Source of the DNA: an uncultured Acetatifactor sp.
Lineage (GTDB): Bacteria; Bacillota; Clostridia; Lachnospirales; Lachnospiraceae
Assembly (NCBI GenBank): GCA_947626405.1
Contig: CANQSE010000128.1
Location: 1 to 6,150 of the forward strand
Reading direction: 5' to 3'
Length of the DNA: 6,150 bases
Position numbers and translations under genes: made by a program. The notes beneath the pieces were generated by a model. That model made no database searches and was not told the DNA's origin. It saw only the letters and a list, made by a program, of their open reading frames with translations. Each line of letters starts with the position of its first letter. Positions within the stretch are counted from its first letter, which is position 1. Of this stretch, positions 1 through 5,910 are shown piece after piece.

Positions 1-310
1 ACTTCCTGGTGGTGATAAACCTCGACGACTGGACCGCGTCAACCAAAAGCTTCAGCTCCGCCAGTTCAAAGTCACGCCCCGCCATGTAATATCCGCCGCC
101 CAGTCTGCTGTGCACCTGTATTATGTCATATCCGAAATCGTTGAGCTTCGCTATATCGTCATAAATGCTTTTGCGCTCGGAGTGTATGCCGTTTGCATCC
201 AGGTAGGCGATTATGTCCGCAGTGCTGGCTGGGTGATTTTCATCCGTGCTCTCCGTCAGGAGTTTAATAATGTATAAAAGCTTAAGCTTCTGTCCAGCCG
301 ATTTTGCCAT
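1..310 (-). CDS. WYL-family transcriptional regulator, N-terminal part (runs off left edge)
   Basis: About 103 residues are visible, starting at ATG 310-308 with MAKSAGQKLKLLYIIKLL. This is the N-terminal helix-turn-helix of the YafY/DeoR-like regulators that carry a WYL sensor domain. Residues 1-60 form the winged helix: the recognition-helix signature SERKSIYDDIAKLNDFGYDI lies at about 44-63, followed by the wing residues GGGYYM and the linker FELAELKLLVDAVQSSRFIT. This linker is typical of clostridial WYL proteins of roughly 300 residues. The WYL domain itself is outside the window, so the ligand cannot be judged. The ribosome binding site is a weak GGGGGA about 10 bases upstream. The gene lies 101 bp downstream of a small membrane-protein gene on the same strand, and no separate promoter is evident, so the two are probably co-transcribed. 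Family assignment is confident; regulated targets are unknown. Confidence 0.88.
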   Translation of the reverse strand, partial: MAKSAGQKLKLLYIIKLLTESTDENHPASTADIIAYLDANGIHSERKSIYDDIAKLNDFGYDIIQVHSRLGGGYYMAGRDFELAELKLLVDAVQSSRFITTRK

Positions 311-360
311 GTCAAAAAAATCCCCCGCAAAAATATGTCATTTTTATTTTTATTCCCCTG

Positions 361-376
361 GCGTGCTTTAGCACGC
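361..376. repeat. GC-rich short inverted repeat (hairpin)
   Basis: The arms GCGTGC (361-366) and GCACGC (371-376) are perfect complements around a TTTA loop. The hairpin lies between the small membrane-protein gene and the WYL regulator. Neither strand has a T-run directly after it, so it is a poor intrinsic terminator. In the transcript it could slow RNA decay or weaken read-through into the regulator; that role is inference. Confidence 0.6.
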
Positions 377-389
377 ATACCAATCAGAA

Positions 390-409
390 TTTGAAAGTTT
401 ACTTTCAAA
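390..409. promoter_or_regulatory. 20-bp AT-rich palindrome, possible operator or weak hairpin
   Basis: TTTGAAAGT (390-398) and ACTTTCAAA (401-409) are perfect inverted arms around TT. The site begins two bases after the stop codon of the 55-residue membrane-protein gene and lies about 80 bp upstream of the WYL regulator start. The symmetry and length resemble a binding site for a dimeric repressor, and autoregulation by the adjacent regulator is possible but unproven. As an RNA hairpin it would be weak, because the stem is mostly A-U and no U-tract follows. Confidence 0.45.
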
Positions 410-411
410 CT

Positions 412-579
412 TTATTCTTCCTGAGGTTCTTTAGTCTCCGCCGCCTGAGCCTTTTGCATATTCTTTTTAATGGCAAGCCTTATCCCGATAAAAACGGCAG
501 CCGCGGCGACGACTACAATAATAAGCATAAGCACGCCATAGCTGAGAAATACATTTATAAACTTTATAAGATTTTCCAT
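412..579 (-). CDS. Small single-pass membrane protein, 55 residues, unknown function
   Basis: An intact short gene reads from ATG 579-577 to TAA 414-412. The start is supported by GGAGGG (588-583) three bases upstream, and a near-consensus promoter lies about 100 bp further upstream. The protein begins MENLIKFINVFLSYGVLM. One long hydrophobic segment (about residues 9-34, rich in V, I and A) is followed by a basic stretch (IRLAIKKN) and a charged, Q/A/E-rich tail ending EPQEE. The positive residues just after the helix suggest the C-terminal tail is cytoplasmic. There is no signal-peptidase site, enzyme motif or cysteine. It is the first gene of a unit whose next member is the WYL regulator. 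I do not recognise a named family. It could be a small subunit or modulator of a membrane complex, but that is only a guess. Reality of the gene is well supported by the start signals and the membrane-protein-like composition. Confidence 0.75.
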   Translation of the reverse strand: MENLIKFINVFLSYGVLMLIIVVVAAAAVFIGIRLAIKKNMQKAQAAETKEPQEE

Positions 580-682
580 ATACCCTCCAATCCGAAGCGT
601 TTGCGCGGCATGACATCAGGAATTTGTGAATACGTCTTCTCACCTGCGCTCAAAACGGCTCCGTAAGCTTTTTCCTGTTATC
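580..682 (-). promoter_or_regulatory. Predicted 5' leader (about 97 nt) of the small membrane-protein/WYL unit
   Basis: From a start site expected near 675-677, the transcript would carry a leader of about 97 nt before the first ATG. I find no known riboswitch motif, no strong terminator hairpin and no convincing upstream peptide. Only short pairings such as GCG-CAAA-CGC can be drawn. The rest of the gap to the mutS-like gene is occupied by the promoter and the 21-bp repeats. Confidence 0.35.
583..588 (-). promoter_or_regulatory. Ribosome binding site of the small membrane-protein gene
   Basis: On the minus strand this reads GGAGGG, three bases before ATG 579-577 (four bases from the GGAGG core). 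It is a strong Shine-Dalgarno match and one of the main reasons to accept the 55-codon gene as real. Confidence 0.75.
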
Positions 683-711
683 AGTATATCAACGCCGTTA
701 GCTTCCGTCAA
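683..711 (-). promoter_or_regulatory. Sigma-70/SigA-type promoter
   Basis: On the minus strand, TTGACG (711-706) is a five-of-six match to the -35 box. It is separated by exactly 17 bases from TATACT (688-683), a five-of-six match to the -10 box. Transcription should start near 675-677 and read into the 55-residue membrane-protein gene and then the WYL regulator. The promoter sits directly after the 21-bp repeat array that follows the mutS-like gene, so the left-end genes can be expressed independently of mutS. It is the best promoter match I noticed in the window. Confidence 0.7.
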
Positions 712-718
712 GCATGTT

Positions 719-828
719 CCCGCAATCCTGTATACAGATCCAACAATCTTGTAAACAGATCCCGCAATCCTGCATACAGATCCCGCAATCCTATATTCAG
801 GAATGTTGCCACACTCCTGTATTCAGGA
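719..828. repeat. 21-bp tandem repeat array overlapping the 3' end of the mutS-like gene
   Basis: Four contiguous 21-bp units follow the pattern CCCGCAATCCTGTATACAGAT at 719-739, 740-760, 761-781 and 782-802. A diverged fifth unit (808-828, about 17 of 21 bases matching unit 4) follows a 5-bp spacer. Each unit contains a full or imperfect palindrome around CTGTATACAG (perfect at 728-737). The stop codon of the mutS-like gene (799-797) lies inside unit 4, and the fifth unit encodes the FLNTGV end of the protein. The unit is seven codons long, and both alternative minus-strand frames stay open across the array. Confidence 0.85.
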
Positions 829-2488
829 AATTGAGCGCCTGGTCCTCAGCCCGTCTGATAATATCCGGGTCATATCCCATCAGCTCAAGCAGACGGATGG
901 CGTTTCGGGTGGCAGCTTTTCCCGGCAGGAGCCGGTAATTGAACACCATGTCGCCGTCTTTCAGTTCCTCCTCAAAGTGATAATTGTCAAACCTTTCGTC
1001 AAGAAGATCCGTAAGCTCTATGTCGTGCGTAGCGGCAAAACACAATATACCGAAAGAGCCGAGCGAAGCAAGAATCTGCGTGGAAGCGGCGATTCTCTCC
1101 ACCGTGTTAGTGCCGCGCAGCACCTCGTCTACAAAGCACAGAATCGGTCGTTTCCCTGACGCGGCAGCGTCCAGGATCCTTTTTAATGCCCTGATTTCCA
1201 CTGTGTAATAGCTCTCACCGTCCGAAAGGCTGTCCTTGAGAGCCATCGAAGAATATATAAAGAAAAACGGAGCGCGGAAGCCGTCCGCCGTACAGGTGTG
1301 GATTGTCTGTGCCAGGATTGCATTTAACGCCGTCATTTTAAGAAACGTGGATTTTCCCGACGCGTTGGAGCCTGTGAGCAGAACGCCCCTTTCTGCGACG
1401 ATGTCGTTTTTCACGGGATTACTTAAGAGCGGGTGATATCCGCCTTTAAGCTCAATACCGCCCTGAGGCGTAAACTCGGGAATACAGAAGCCCTCCTCAA
1501 GAGACTGGCGAAACTCCCATACACAGATCGCAGTCTCCAGAAATCCTACCGTGCCGGCTAGCGCATCCACATCTTTAATATGACCTCTTAAATGTTTTAA
1601 CATCCCGTTGAATTTGATCAGATCAACATGAAATACCATGCGGATATAGTCAAGCAGAATCTCTATGGGATTGCCTGACGCGTTTTCCATGCCTCTTGCC
1701 GGAGACATGACCCAGAAGGAATTGCGCCTCATGCCCTGCATTGCCCTCCTGTGTCTGCGCAGTTCATCCCACTCCCCTTCGCATACGGGTATAGGATGCT
1801 TTTCAAGGGTGCGGCACACGTCAAGAAGTCTGAGCACATAGGCGAAGCTTATCAGATACGGGTCGATATCTTCCTTCTGACGGAAATACGTCAAAATGTT
1901 ATAGATTGTCAGCGCCACAATCCCGAGCACTCCGACTGACAGCCTGAAAAAAAGCAGACCGATAAAAGGCAGAAACAAAAGGTCACGCACAATGCTGCCC
2001 AGGCTGGAGCGGCTGCCGAGACAGTCAAGGTTGTCAAGATAGTCATAAAGCGAGTATTTACCTGTGTTTCCGAGCTCATGCAATGCGAGCTGCACCCTCA
2101 CTCTCTCGTCGGGATTGTTGCCGAAATACTCCACCGTATCTTCGAGGTGGAGAAGACGCCCCTCGTCCATAGACGGCGTCCTGAGCGTATAATAAAGGTA
2201 TTCCTCCCCCGAAGATGAAAGGGCGTAATTCATCCTTTTAAAAACGTCGTCCATATCAAGATCGTTCCAGGTTATATCGTCAATCTGTCCCTCGGCGGTA
2301 TGTCTTGTATAATAGCTCCCCATTCTCATGTATCTGCGCGGGTCGTATTCCTTATCACGGAGCTTTTCATAGTTCCCATACAGGGCCTGAATGTATTTTT
2401 TTCTCCGGCTGCGTGCCCTGAGCGCCTCTGAAAAAAAGAGCAAAAACACCAATCCCACAGACACCGCAAGCATTAAAAAATATTCCAT
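797..2488 (-). CDS. Membrane-associated MutS-family ATPase (domain V only)
   Basis: This encodes a 563-residue protein with the ABC-type ATPase of the MutS superfamily at its C-terminus. Walker A is GSNASGKST (about 373-381). The signature region is DSLSDGESYYTVEI (about 419-432), Walker B is ILCFVDEVLRGT (about 449-460), and the switch motif is THD (about 487-489). The N-terminal mismatch-binding domain with its Phe-X-Glu motif is absent. There is instead a membrane helix at about 3-20 followed by arginine/lysine-rich sequence, and a hydrophobic block at about 169-201 that may form one or two more helices. Such MutS-related proteins occur in Firmicutes and Bacteroidetes. They are unlikely to do classical mismatch repair, and their role is not established. 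I chose ATG 2488-2486 over the in-frame TTG at 2500, because GGGGAGAGGT directly precedes the ATG and the TTG has no ribosome binding site. The gene follows the salvage operon after a 211-bp gap. Confidence 0.85.
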   Translation of the reverse strand: MEYFLMLAVSVGLVFLLFFSEALRARSRRKKYIQALYGNYEKLRDKEYDPRRYMRMGSYYTRHTAEGQIDDITWNDLDMDDVFKRMNYALSSSGEEYLYYTLRTPSMDEGRLLHLEDTVEYFGNNPDERVRVQLALHELGNTGKYSLYDYLDNLDCLGSRSSLGSIVRDLLFLPFIGLLFFRLSVGVLGIVALTIYNILTYFRQKEDIDPYLISFAYVLRLLDVCRTLEKHPIPVCEGEWDELRRHRRAMQGMRRNSFWVMSPARGMENASGNPIEILLDYIRMVFHVDLIKFNGMLKHLRGHIKDVDALAGTVGFLETAICVWEFRQSLEEGFCIPEFTPQGGIELKGGYHPLLSNPVKNDIVAERGVLLTGSNASGKSTFLKMTALNAILAQTIHTCTADGFRAPFFFIYSSMALKDSLSDGESYYTVEIRALKRILDAAASGKRPILCFVDEVLRGTNTVERIAASTQILASLGSFGILCFAATHDIELTDLLDERFDNYHFEEELKDGDMVFNYRLLPGKAATRNAIRLLELMGYDPDIIRRAEDQALNFLNTGVWQHS

Positions 2489-2498
2489 ACCTCTCCCC
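2489..2498 (-). promoter_or_regulatory. Ribosome binding site that decides the mutS-like start
   Basis: The minus strand reads GGGGAGAGGT immediately before ATG 2488-2486. This favours that ATG over the longer TTG start at 2500-2498, which would place the purine-rich site inside the coding region and adds only four residues. Confidence 0.7.
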
Positions 2499-2519
2499 AA
2501 TGACAGATTTTTGCGAAAA

Positions 2520-2554
2520 GGGCAGGCACATCCAAAATTTTGGATGCCCCGCCC
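2520..2554 (-). terminator. Long hairpin with perfect 18-bp palindrome; possible terminator/attenuator before mutS
   Basis: CATCCAAAATTTTGGATG (2529-2546) is a perfect palindrome. It is extended outward by a short internal mismatch, GG/CC pairs and a GGGC/GCCC clamp (2520-2523 with 2551-2554). Read on the minus strand, the structure is GC-rich at its base and followed by TTTT (2519-2516), like an intrinsic terminator with a short U-tract. It lies about 20 bp upstream of the mutS ribosome binding site and downstream of the permease. It may end most salvage-operon transcripts or attenuate read-through into mutS. A protein-binding dyad is an alternative. Confidence 0.5.
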
Positions 2555-2560
2555 TCTTGT

Positions 2561-2690
2561 TTTCCTTGGTTTACCTTGGGTGTTCCTTTGGTCCCCTTGG
2601 TATCCCTTTGGTTCCTTGGTTTACCTTGGGTTCCATTGATATTCCTTTGGTCCCTTGGTATTCCTTTGGTTCCCTTGATTTTCCCTGATT
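2561..2690. repeat. Degenerate CCTTGGT-type short tandem repeat array
   Basis: About 130 bp are built from 8-10-bp variants of CC(T)TTGGT separated by TTA, TAT or TT. A higher-order copy is visible: TTCCTTGGTTTACCTTGGG occurs identically at 2562-2580 and 2612-2630, a period of 50 bp. A second related block, TTCCTTTGGTCC(C)CTTGGTAT, occurs at about 2583-2602 and 2642-2660. The array fills most of the gap between the permease stop and the mutS-like gene. In the minus-strand transcript it is a string of AAGGA/AAAGGA/AAGGGA motifs with few U residues, so it should be largely unstructured. The plus-strand translations across it (L/P/W/F-rich) are low complexity and are not taken as genes. Confidence 0.8.
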
Positions 2691-2699
2691 TATGCCTGC

Positions 2700-4127
2700 C
2701 TATACAACCAGGAAAAATTTAATCAGGAAGATTGCCGACAGGATATATGTCAAAACGGAGACGTCCTTTCCCTTGCCGGTAAAAAGCTTTATTACCGTAT
2801 AGGAGATCAGTCCGATACCGATGGCATGTCCTATTGAGCCTGACACAGGCATTGCAATCAGCATAAGCGCTACGGGAACAGTCTCATATATGTCGTCAAA
2901 ATGTACGTTTTTAAGACCGGTAATCATCAAAACGCCAACATAGATTAACGCTGCGGATGTTGCTGCCGGAGGAATGACTGCGGCTATGGGCGAGATGAAG
3001 ATGCAGAGCAGGAAAAGCACGCCTGTCGTCAGGGCGGTCAGACCCGTACGTCCTCCTGCCTCCACGCCAGAAGCGGATTCAACAAACGTCGTTACGGTGG
3101 ATGTACCTGTGGCGGATCCCACAACCGTTCCGATTGCGTCGGCAAGAAGCGCCTCTTTCATGTTAGGCATTTTTCCGTCTTTATCAAGCATACCTGCGCG
3201 GCTCGCGGTGCCTACCAGCGTTCCGATTGTGTCAAACATATCGATTATGCAGAATGTAACGATAAGAGTAATAATCGTAAACCAGCCTATCTGTGCAAAA
3301 ACCGTAAAGTTAAATTTAAACAGCGTGGTCTCAGCCATATCCTTTACCGGAGGAATAAAGGCGTCCGGCGTGATATTTGCGAAAGGATTTCTGTCAAGAA
3401 AGATCGCCTGGCCAATCCAGTTTATCACGCTTGCCACCAGCATTCCCAAAAGTACGGAGGCCTTGACGCCCTTCTGCGCCAAAACTACGATCACAAACAG
3501 TCCGATGAACATTGTGGCAACGGTGAGAACCATTTCGGGATATGCGTCTCCCATATTGTCGCTTGCAAATTTGGCAGTGAGCGAGCCAAAGAAATCACGC
3601 ATAACATAAAACGTTCCGCCGCCTACTCCGGCATTTGAGCCAAGGCCGATATTCATCAGCATAAGTCCGATTGCCGGCGCGATACCGAGCCGTACTCCAA
3701 GCGGAATTGCATCCACGATTTTTTCGCGGATATTGAGGACAGACAGGATTACAAACAGTATGCCTTCGATAAGGATGATGCAGAGCGCAGCCTGGAAAGA
3801 TTCCAGGTAGGCTGTTCCTGTGATAAGCGTGATATTTGCCACAACCGAGGCGAAAAATGAGTTTAACCCCATGCCCGGAGCCATGGCAAACGGCTTGTTT
3901 GCAAGAAAGGCCATTGCAAACATTCCGATGGCGGAGGCAATACAGGTTGCCATGAACACGCCGTTCCAGAGCTGGTTAAGCGGAGCCTCCGTGTGAACGA
4001 ATCCCACCAGCAGGTTAGGATTCAGCGCGATGATGTAGGCCATCGTCATAAAGGTTGTGAGTCCGGCTATCAGCTCCGTCTTCACGTTTGTGTTGTTTTC
4101 CTTCAGTTTGAAGAAATTTTTAAACAT
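2700..4127 (-). CDS. AzgA-type NCS2 purine permease (guanine/hypoxanthine class)
   Basis: This is a 475-residue polytopic membrane protein of the NCS2 xanthine/uracil permease superfamily, AzgA branch, which imports adenine, guanine or hypoxanthine by proton symport. Family hallmarks are the N-terminal GLTTFMTMAYIIALNP (about 22-37), MAPGMGLNSFFA (about 82-93), DMFDTIGTLVG (about 296-306), and the long conserved block from SATGTSTVTTFVES through GVEAGGRTG (about 338-362). These last two regions contain the substrate-site acidic residues in the family. Length is normal, with a full set of hydrophobic helices. ATG 4127-4125 is preceded by AGGGAG at seven bases. The gene lies 38 bp after the amidohydrolase with no terminator between, so it belongs to the salvage operon. 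Resemblance to Bacillus PbuG/PbuO suggests guanine/hypoxanthine, but exact substrate preference cannot be read from the sequence. Confidence 0.92.
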   Translation of the reverse strand: MFKNFFKLKENNTNVKTELIAGLTTFMTMAYIIALNPNLLVGFVHTEAPLNQLWNGVFMATCIASAIGMFAMAFLANKPFAMAPGMGLNSFFASVVANITLITGTAYLESFQAALCIILIEGILFVILSVLNIREKIVDAIPLGVRLGIAPAIGLMLMNIGLGSNAGVGGGTFYVMRDFFGSLTAKFASDNMGDAYPEMVLTVATMFIGLFVIVVLAQKGVKASVLLGMLVASVINWIGQAIFLDRNPFANITPDAFIPPVKDMAETTLFKFNFTVFAQIGWFTIITLIVTFCIIDMFDTIGTLVGTASRAGMLDKDGKMPNMKEALLADAIGTVVGSATGTSTVTTFVESASGVEAGGRTGLTALTTGVLFLLCIFISPIAAVIPPAATSAALIYVGVLMITGLKNVHFDDIYETVPVALMLIAMPVSGSIGHAIGIGLISYTVIKLFTGKGKDVSVLTYILSAIFLIKFFLVV

Positions 4128-4134
4128 TGTTTCT

Positions 4135-4140
4135 CTCCCT
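4135..4140 (-). promoter_or_regulatory. Ribosome binding site of the purine permease
   Basis: AGGGAG on the minus strand lies seven bases before ATG 4127-4125. It sits in the 38-bp gap after the amidohydrolase, which otherwise contains only AT-rich sequence and no convincing promoter or terminator. Confidence 0.65.
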
Positions 4141-4165
4141 TCCTTTTACATGTTTGCAGGAAAAT

Positions 4166-5491
4166 TTATTGTAAGACGCTGTTTATGTGACCCTCACCGG
4201 TTACGCGTCGAACAATCTTTTCACATTCTCTGTATATGCTTTCCGGACTGTCGCCTACATGAAACTCCCCGTTGCTATAGAGGATTTTCCCGCCGATCAT
4301 CGTCATCTTTACGTTGGACTTGCTCCCGCTGTAGACGATGTTTCCGGTAATACTGTTGAGCGGCTGCATATTGGGCTGTTTCAGATCTATGAGTATCAGA
4401 TCCGCATATTTCCCCTCTGCCAGCACGTCCGCATCAGCAAGCCCCATCGCAAAAGCCCCATTGACAGTAGCCATATTAAGGACAGACATGGCGTTCAGGC
4501 TCGAAGCGTCGTTTTCTTTAAGCTTGCTGAGCCCCGAGACAAGGAACATCTCGCGGAACATGTCAAGACAGTTATTGCTTGCGGCTCCGTCGGTTCCTAT
4601 GGCAACAGGAATCTTCATACGCTCAAATTTCGCAGCGGGCGCTATCCCGCTCGCCAGCTTCATGTTTGATGCGGGGCATGTGACGACACAGAGCCTTCGT
4701 CTGCGGAACACATCCATGTCGGCGGGTGTCATGTGCACGCAGTGATAACCGCCGCCTCCAAACTCAAAAAGCCCCATGCTGTCAAGATACACCGCCGGAG
4801 GGACGCCGCATCTCGCCATGCACTCCTCCACCTCACGCTTCGTCTCAGAAAGGTGTGTGTAAACCGGCGCGTGGTATTTGTGGGAAAGCTGCGCCAGCCT
4901 GTAAAGCAGATCCTTTGAGCAGGTATATTCCGCATGGAAACCCATCCTGTAACTGATTAGCTCATGCTTCCCGTTCCATTTCAGATATTCCTCCTCCACC
5001 TGCTCCACGGAGGATGTAAAATTGTTGAGGCCGCTGACAAGAACGCATCTCATTCCTGTGTCGATACATGCCTGCGCCGTTTTCTCCGGCATAAGATACA
5101 TATCAAAGACAGCCGTGATGCCCGACGTCAGATATTCCAAAACCGCAAGCCTGGTCAGGTGATATATATCCTCGCCGGTCAGTTTTTTCTCAACGGGAAA
5201 AATCTTATCGTTCAGCCATCTCTGCAGAGGTACGTCGTCCGCATATGAGCGCAGCAGCGTCATGGCGGAATGTGTGTGCGCGTTTTTAAAGCCCGGCATA
5301 ATGAGGTTGTCCCCGCAGTCTATCTCCGAGTCCCACTCAATACCTTCGGGTTCTTCCGCCTGGCGGCAGTCTTTTTCCCCGTTTTCCAAAACACAGAGGA
5401 TCCTGTCGTCTTTTACCCACACTTCCCCGCGGAATATCGGTCTGTTTTTTCCCATAGTAAGGATTCTGGCATTGTACAATCGGGTGTTCAT
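4166..5491 (-). CDS. Amidohydrolase, MtaD-like adenosine-type nucleoside deaminase
   Basis: This is a 441-residue cytoplasmic enzyme of the metal-dependent amidohydrolase superfamily, closest in pattern to 5'-methylthioadenosine/S-adenosylhomocysteine deaminases. These convert the adenine moiety to hypoxanthine and release ammonia. A small N-terminal beta domain (1-65) precedes the barrel. The expected metal ligands are H72 and H74 (NAHTHSAMTLLR), H213 (THLSET, with E216 as the likely general acid/base) and D301 (IGTDGAASNN). H186 (HAEYTCS) and H253 (HCVHMT) complete the active-site pattern. The motif around H186 reads HAEYT where many relatives have HAPYT. Length is normal. Translation starts at ATG 5491-5489, which overlaps the cdd stop as ATGA, so it is probably translationally coupled; GGAGGTGAT lies upstream. 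With PNP and a purine permease next to it, the product would be fed into purine salvage. Related deaminases (guanine or other adenosine-like substrates) remain possible. Confidence 0.85.
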   Translation of the reverse strand: MNTRLYNARILTMGKNRPIFRGEVWVKDDRILCVLENGEKDCRQAEEPEGIEWDSEIDCGDNLIMPGFKNAHTHSAMTLLRSYADDVPLQRWLNDKIFPVEKKLTGEDIYHLTRLAVLEYLTSGITAVFDMYLMPEKTAQACIDTGMRCVLVSGLNNFTSSVEQVEEEYLKWNGKHELISYRMGFHAEYTCSKDLLYRLAQLSHKYHAPVYTHLSETKREVEECMARCGVPPAVYLDSMGLFEFGGGGYHCVHMTPADMDVFRRRRLCVVTCPASNMKLASGIAPAAKFERMKIPVAIGTDGAASNNCLDMFREMFLVSGLSKLKENDASSLNAMSVLNMATVNGAFAMGLADADVLAEGKYADLILIDLKQPNMQPLNSITGNIVYSGSKSNVKMTMIGGKILYSNGEFHVGDSPESIYRECEKIVRRVTGEGHINSVLQ

Positions 5492-5910
5492 CTGATGGAA
5501 TCACCTCCAAAACCACAGGGCAAAAGTCCCTCAAGCGTAAATTCCCTGTAATCATCAACGCTGCGTGCAACTATTACCTGAAACTCCTCTTTTCCCGCAA
5601 ATTCACTAAGTACCTGTCTGCAGATACCGCAGGGGTAAGCATAGTCAGAAAGAGAGCCGCCATCCCTGCCGCCCGCAACTGCAATAGCCAGAAACCGACG
5701 CTTTCCCTGGCTGACAGCCTTGAAAAGAGCTGTCCTCTCCGCACAGCATGACGCCCCATACGAAGCGTTTTCCACATTACATCCTGTTATGATCTCTCCG
5801 TCCTGCGCAAGAAGTGCAGCGCCAACCCTGTAGCCTGAATATGGAGCGTATGAATTTTGGCGGGCGTCAAGCGCCGCCTTTATCAGTTCCGTCCTTGTCT
5901 CATCTTTCAT
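5488..5910 (-). CDS. cdd: Cytidine deaminase
   Basis: This is a 140-residue homotetramer-type cytidine deaminase, which hydrolyses cytidine and deoxycytidine to uridine and deoxyuridine. The substrate-binding segment CNVENASYG (44-52) is followed by the zinc site: C56 with the proton-shuttling E58 (CAERT), and C94 and C97 in PCGICRQ. The C-terminal LLPCGFGGDSI corresponds to the family's conserved lid. ATG 5910-5908 is the only reasonable start, because an in-frame TAA lies four codons upstream. Its ribosome binding site is poor: AGAGGA is 13 bases away and only GGCGGA is close. The gene begins 52 bp after the purine nucleoside phosphorylase stop and shares ATGA with the amidohydrolase start. 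PNP-cdd linkage is common in Firmicute nucleoside catabolic operons. Confidence 0.96.
   Translation of the reverse strand: MKDETRTELIKAALDARQNSYAPYSGYRVGAALLAQDGEIITGCNVENASYGASCCAERTALFKAVSQGKRRFLAIAVAGGRDGGSLSDYAYPCGICRQVLSEFAGKEEFQVIVARSVDDYREFTLEGLLPCGFGGDSIR
5500..5508 (-). promoter_or_regulatory. Extended ribosome binding site inside the cdd 3' end
   Basis: GGAGGTGAT on the minus strand is a full-length match to the 16S anti-Shine-Dalgarno. It lies within the last codons of cdd, eight bases before the amidohydrolase ATG (12 bases from the GGAGG core). Together with the ATGA overlap it supports re-initiation or coupled translation of the deaminase pair. Confidence 0.65.

Noticed and set aside
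719..802. CRISPR array
   Set aside because: The units are directly abutting 21-bp tandem repeats with no unique spacers, and no cas gene is in the window.
714..938. Plus-strand frame with repeated QSCIQIP
   Set aside because: The repetition simply reflects the 21-bp DNA repeat, and the rest is antisense to the mutS-like coding region.
2489..2500. TTG start giving four extra residues to the mutS-like protein
   Set aside because: No ribosome binding site precedes it, whereas GGGGAGAGGT directly precedes the ATG at 2488.
2489..2699. Minus-strand open frame with collagen-like GTKG/GTQG residues through the same array
   Set aside because: It is open only because the repeat lacks stops, has no ATG start or ribosome binding site, and runs out of frame into the mutS start.
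2500..2722. Plus-strand frames rich in L, P, W and F across the CCTTGGT array
   Set aside because: They are low-complexity translations of a tandem DNA repeat in several overlapping frames, with no start signals; they are not credible proteins.
2974..3609. Plus-strand open frame of 211 codons
   Set aside because: It lies wholly opposite the AzgA permease, which has strong family motifs. The antisense translation has no recognisable domain and no convincing ribosome binding site.
4187..4745. Plus-strand frames of 135-160 codons
   Set aside because: They are antisense to the amidohydrolase, whose motifs and length are intact; nothing supports coding on the plus strand.
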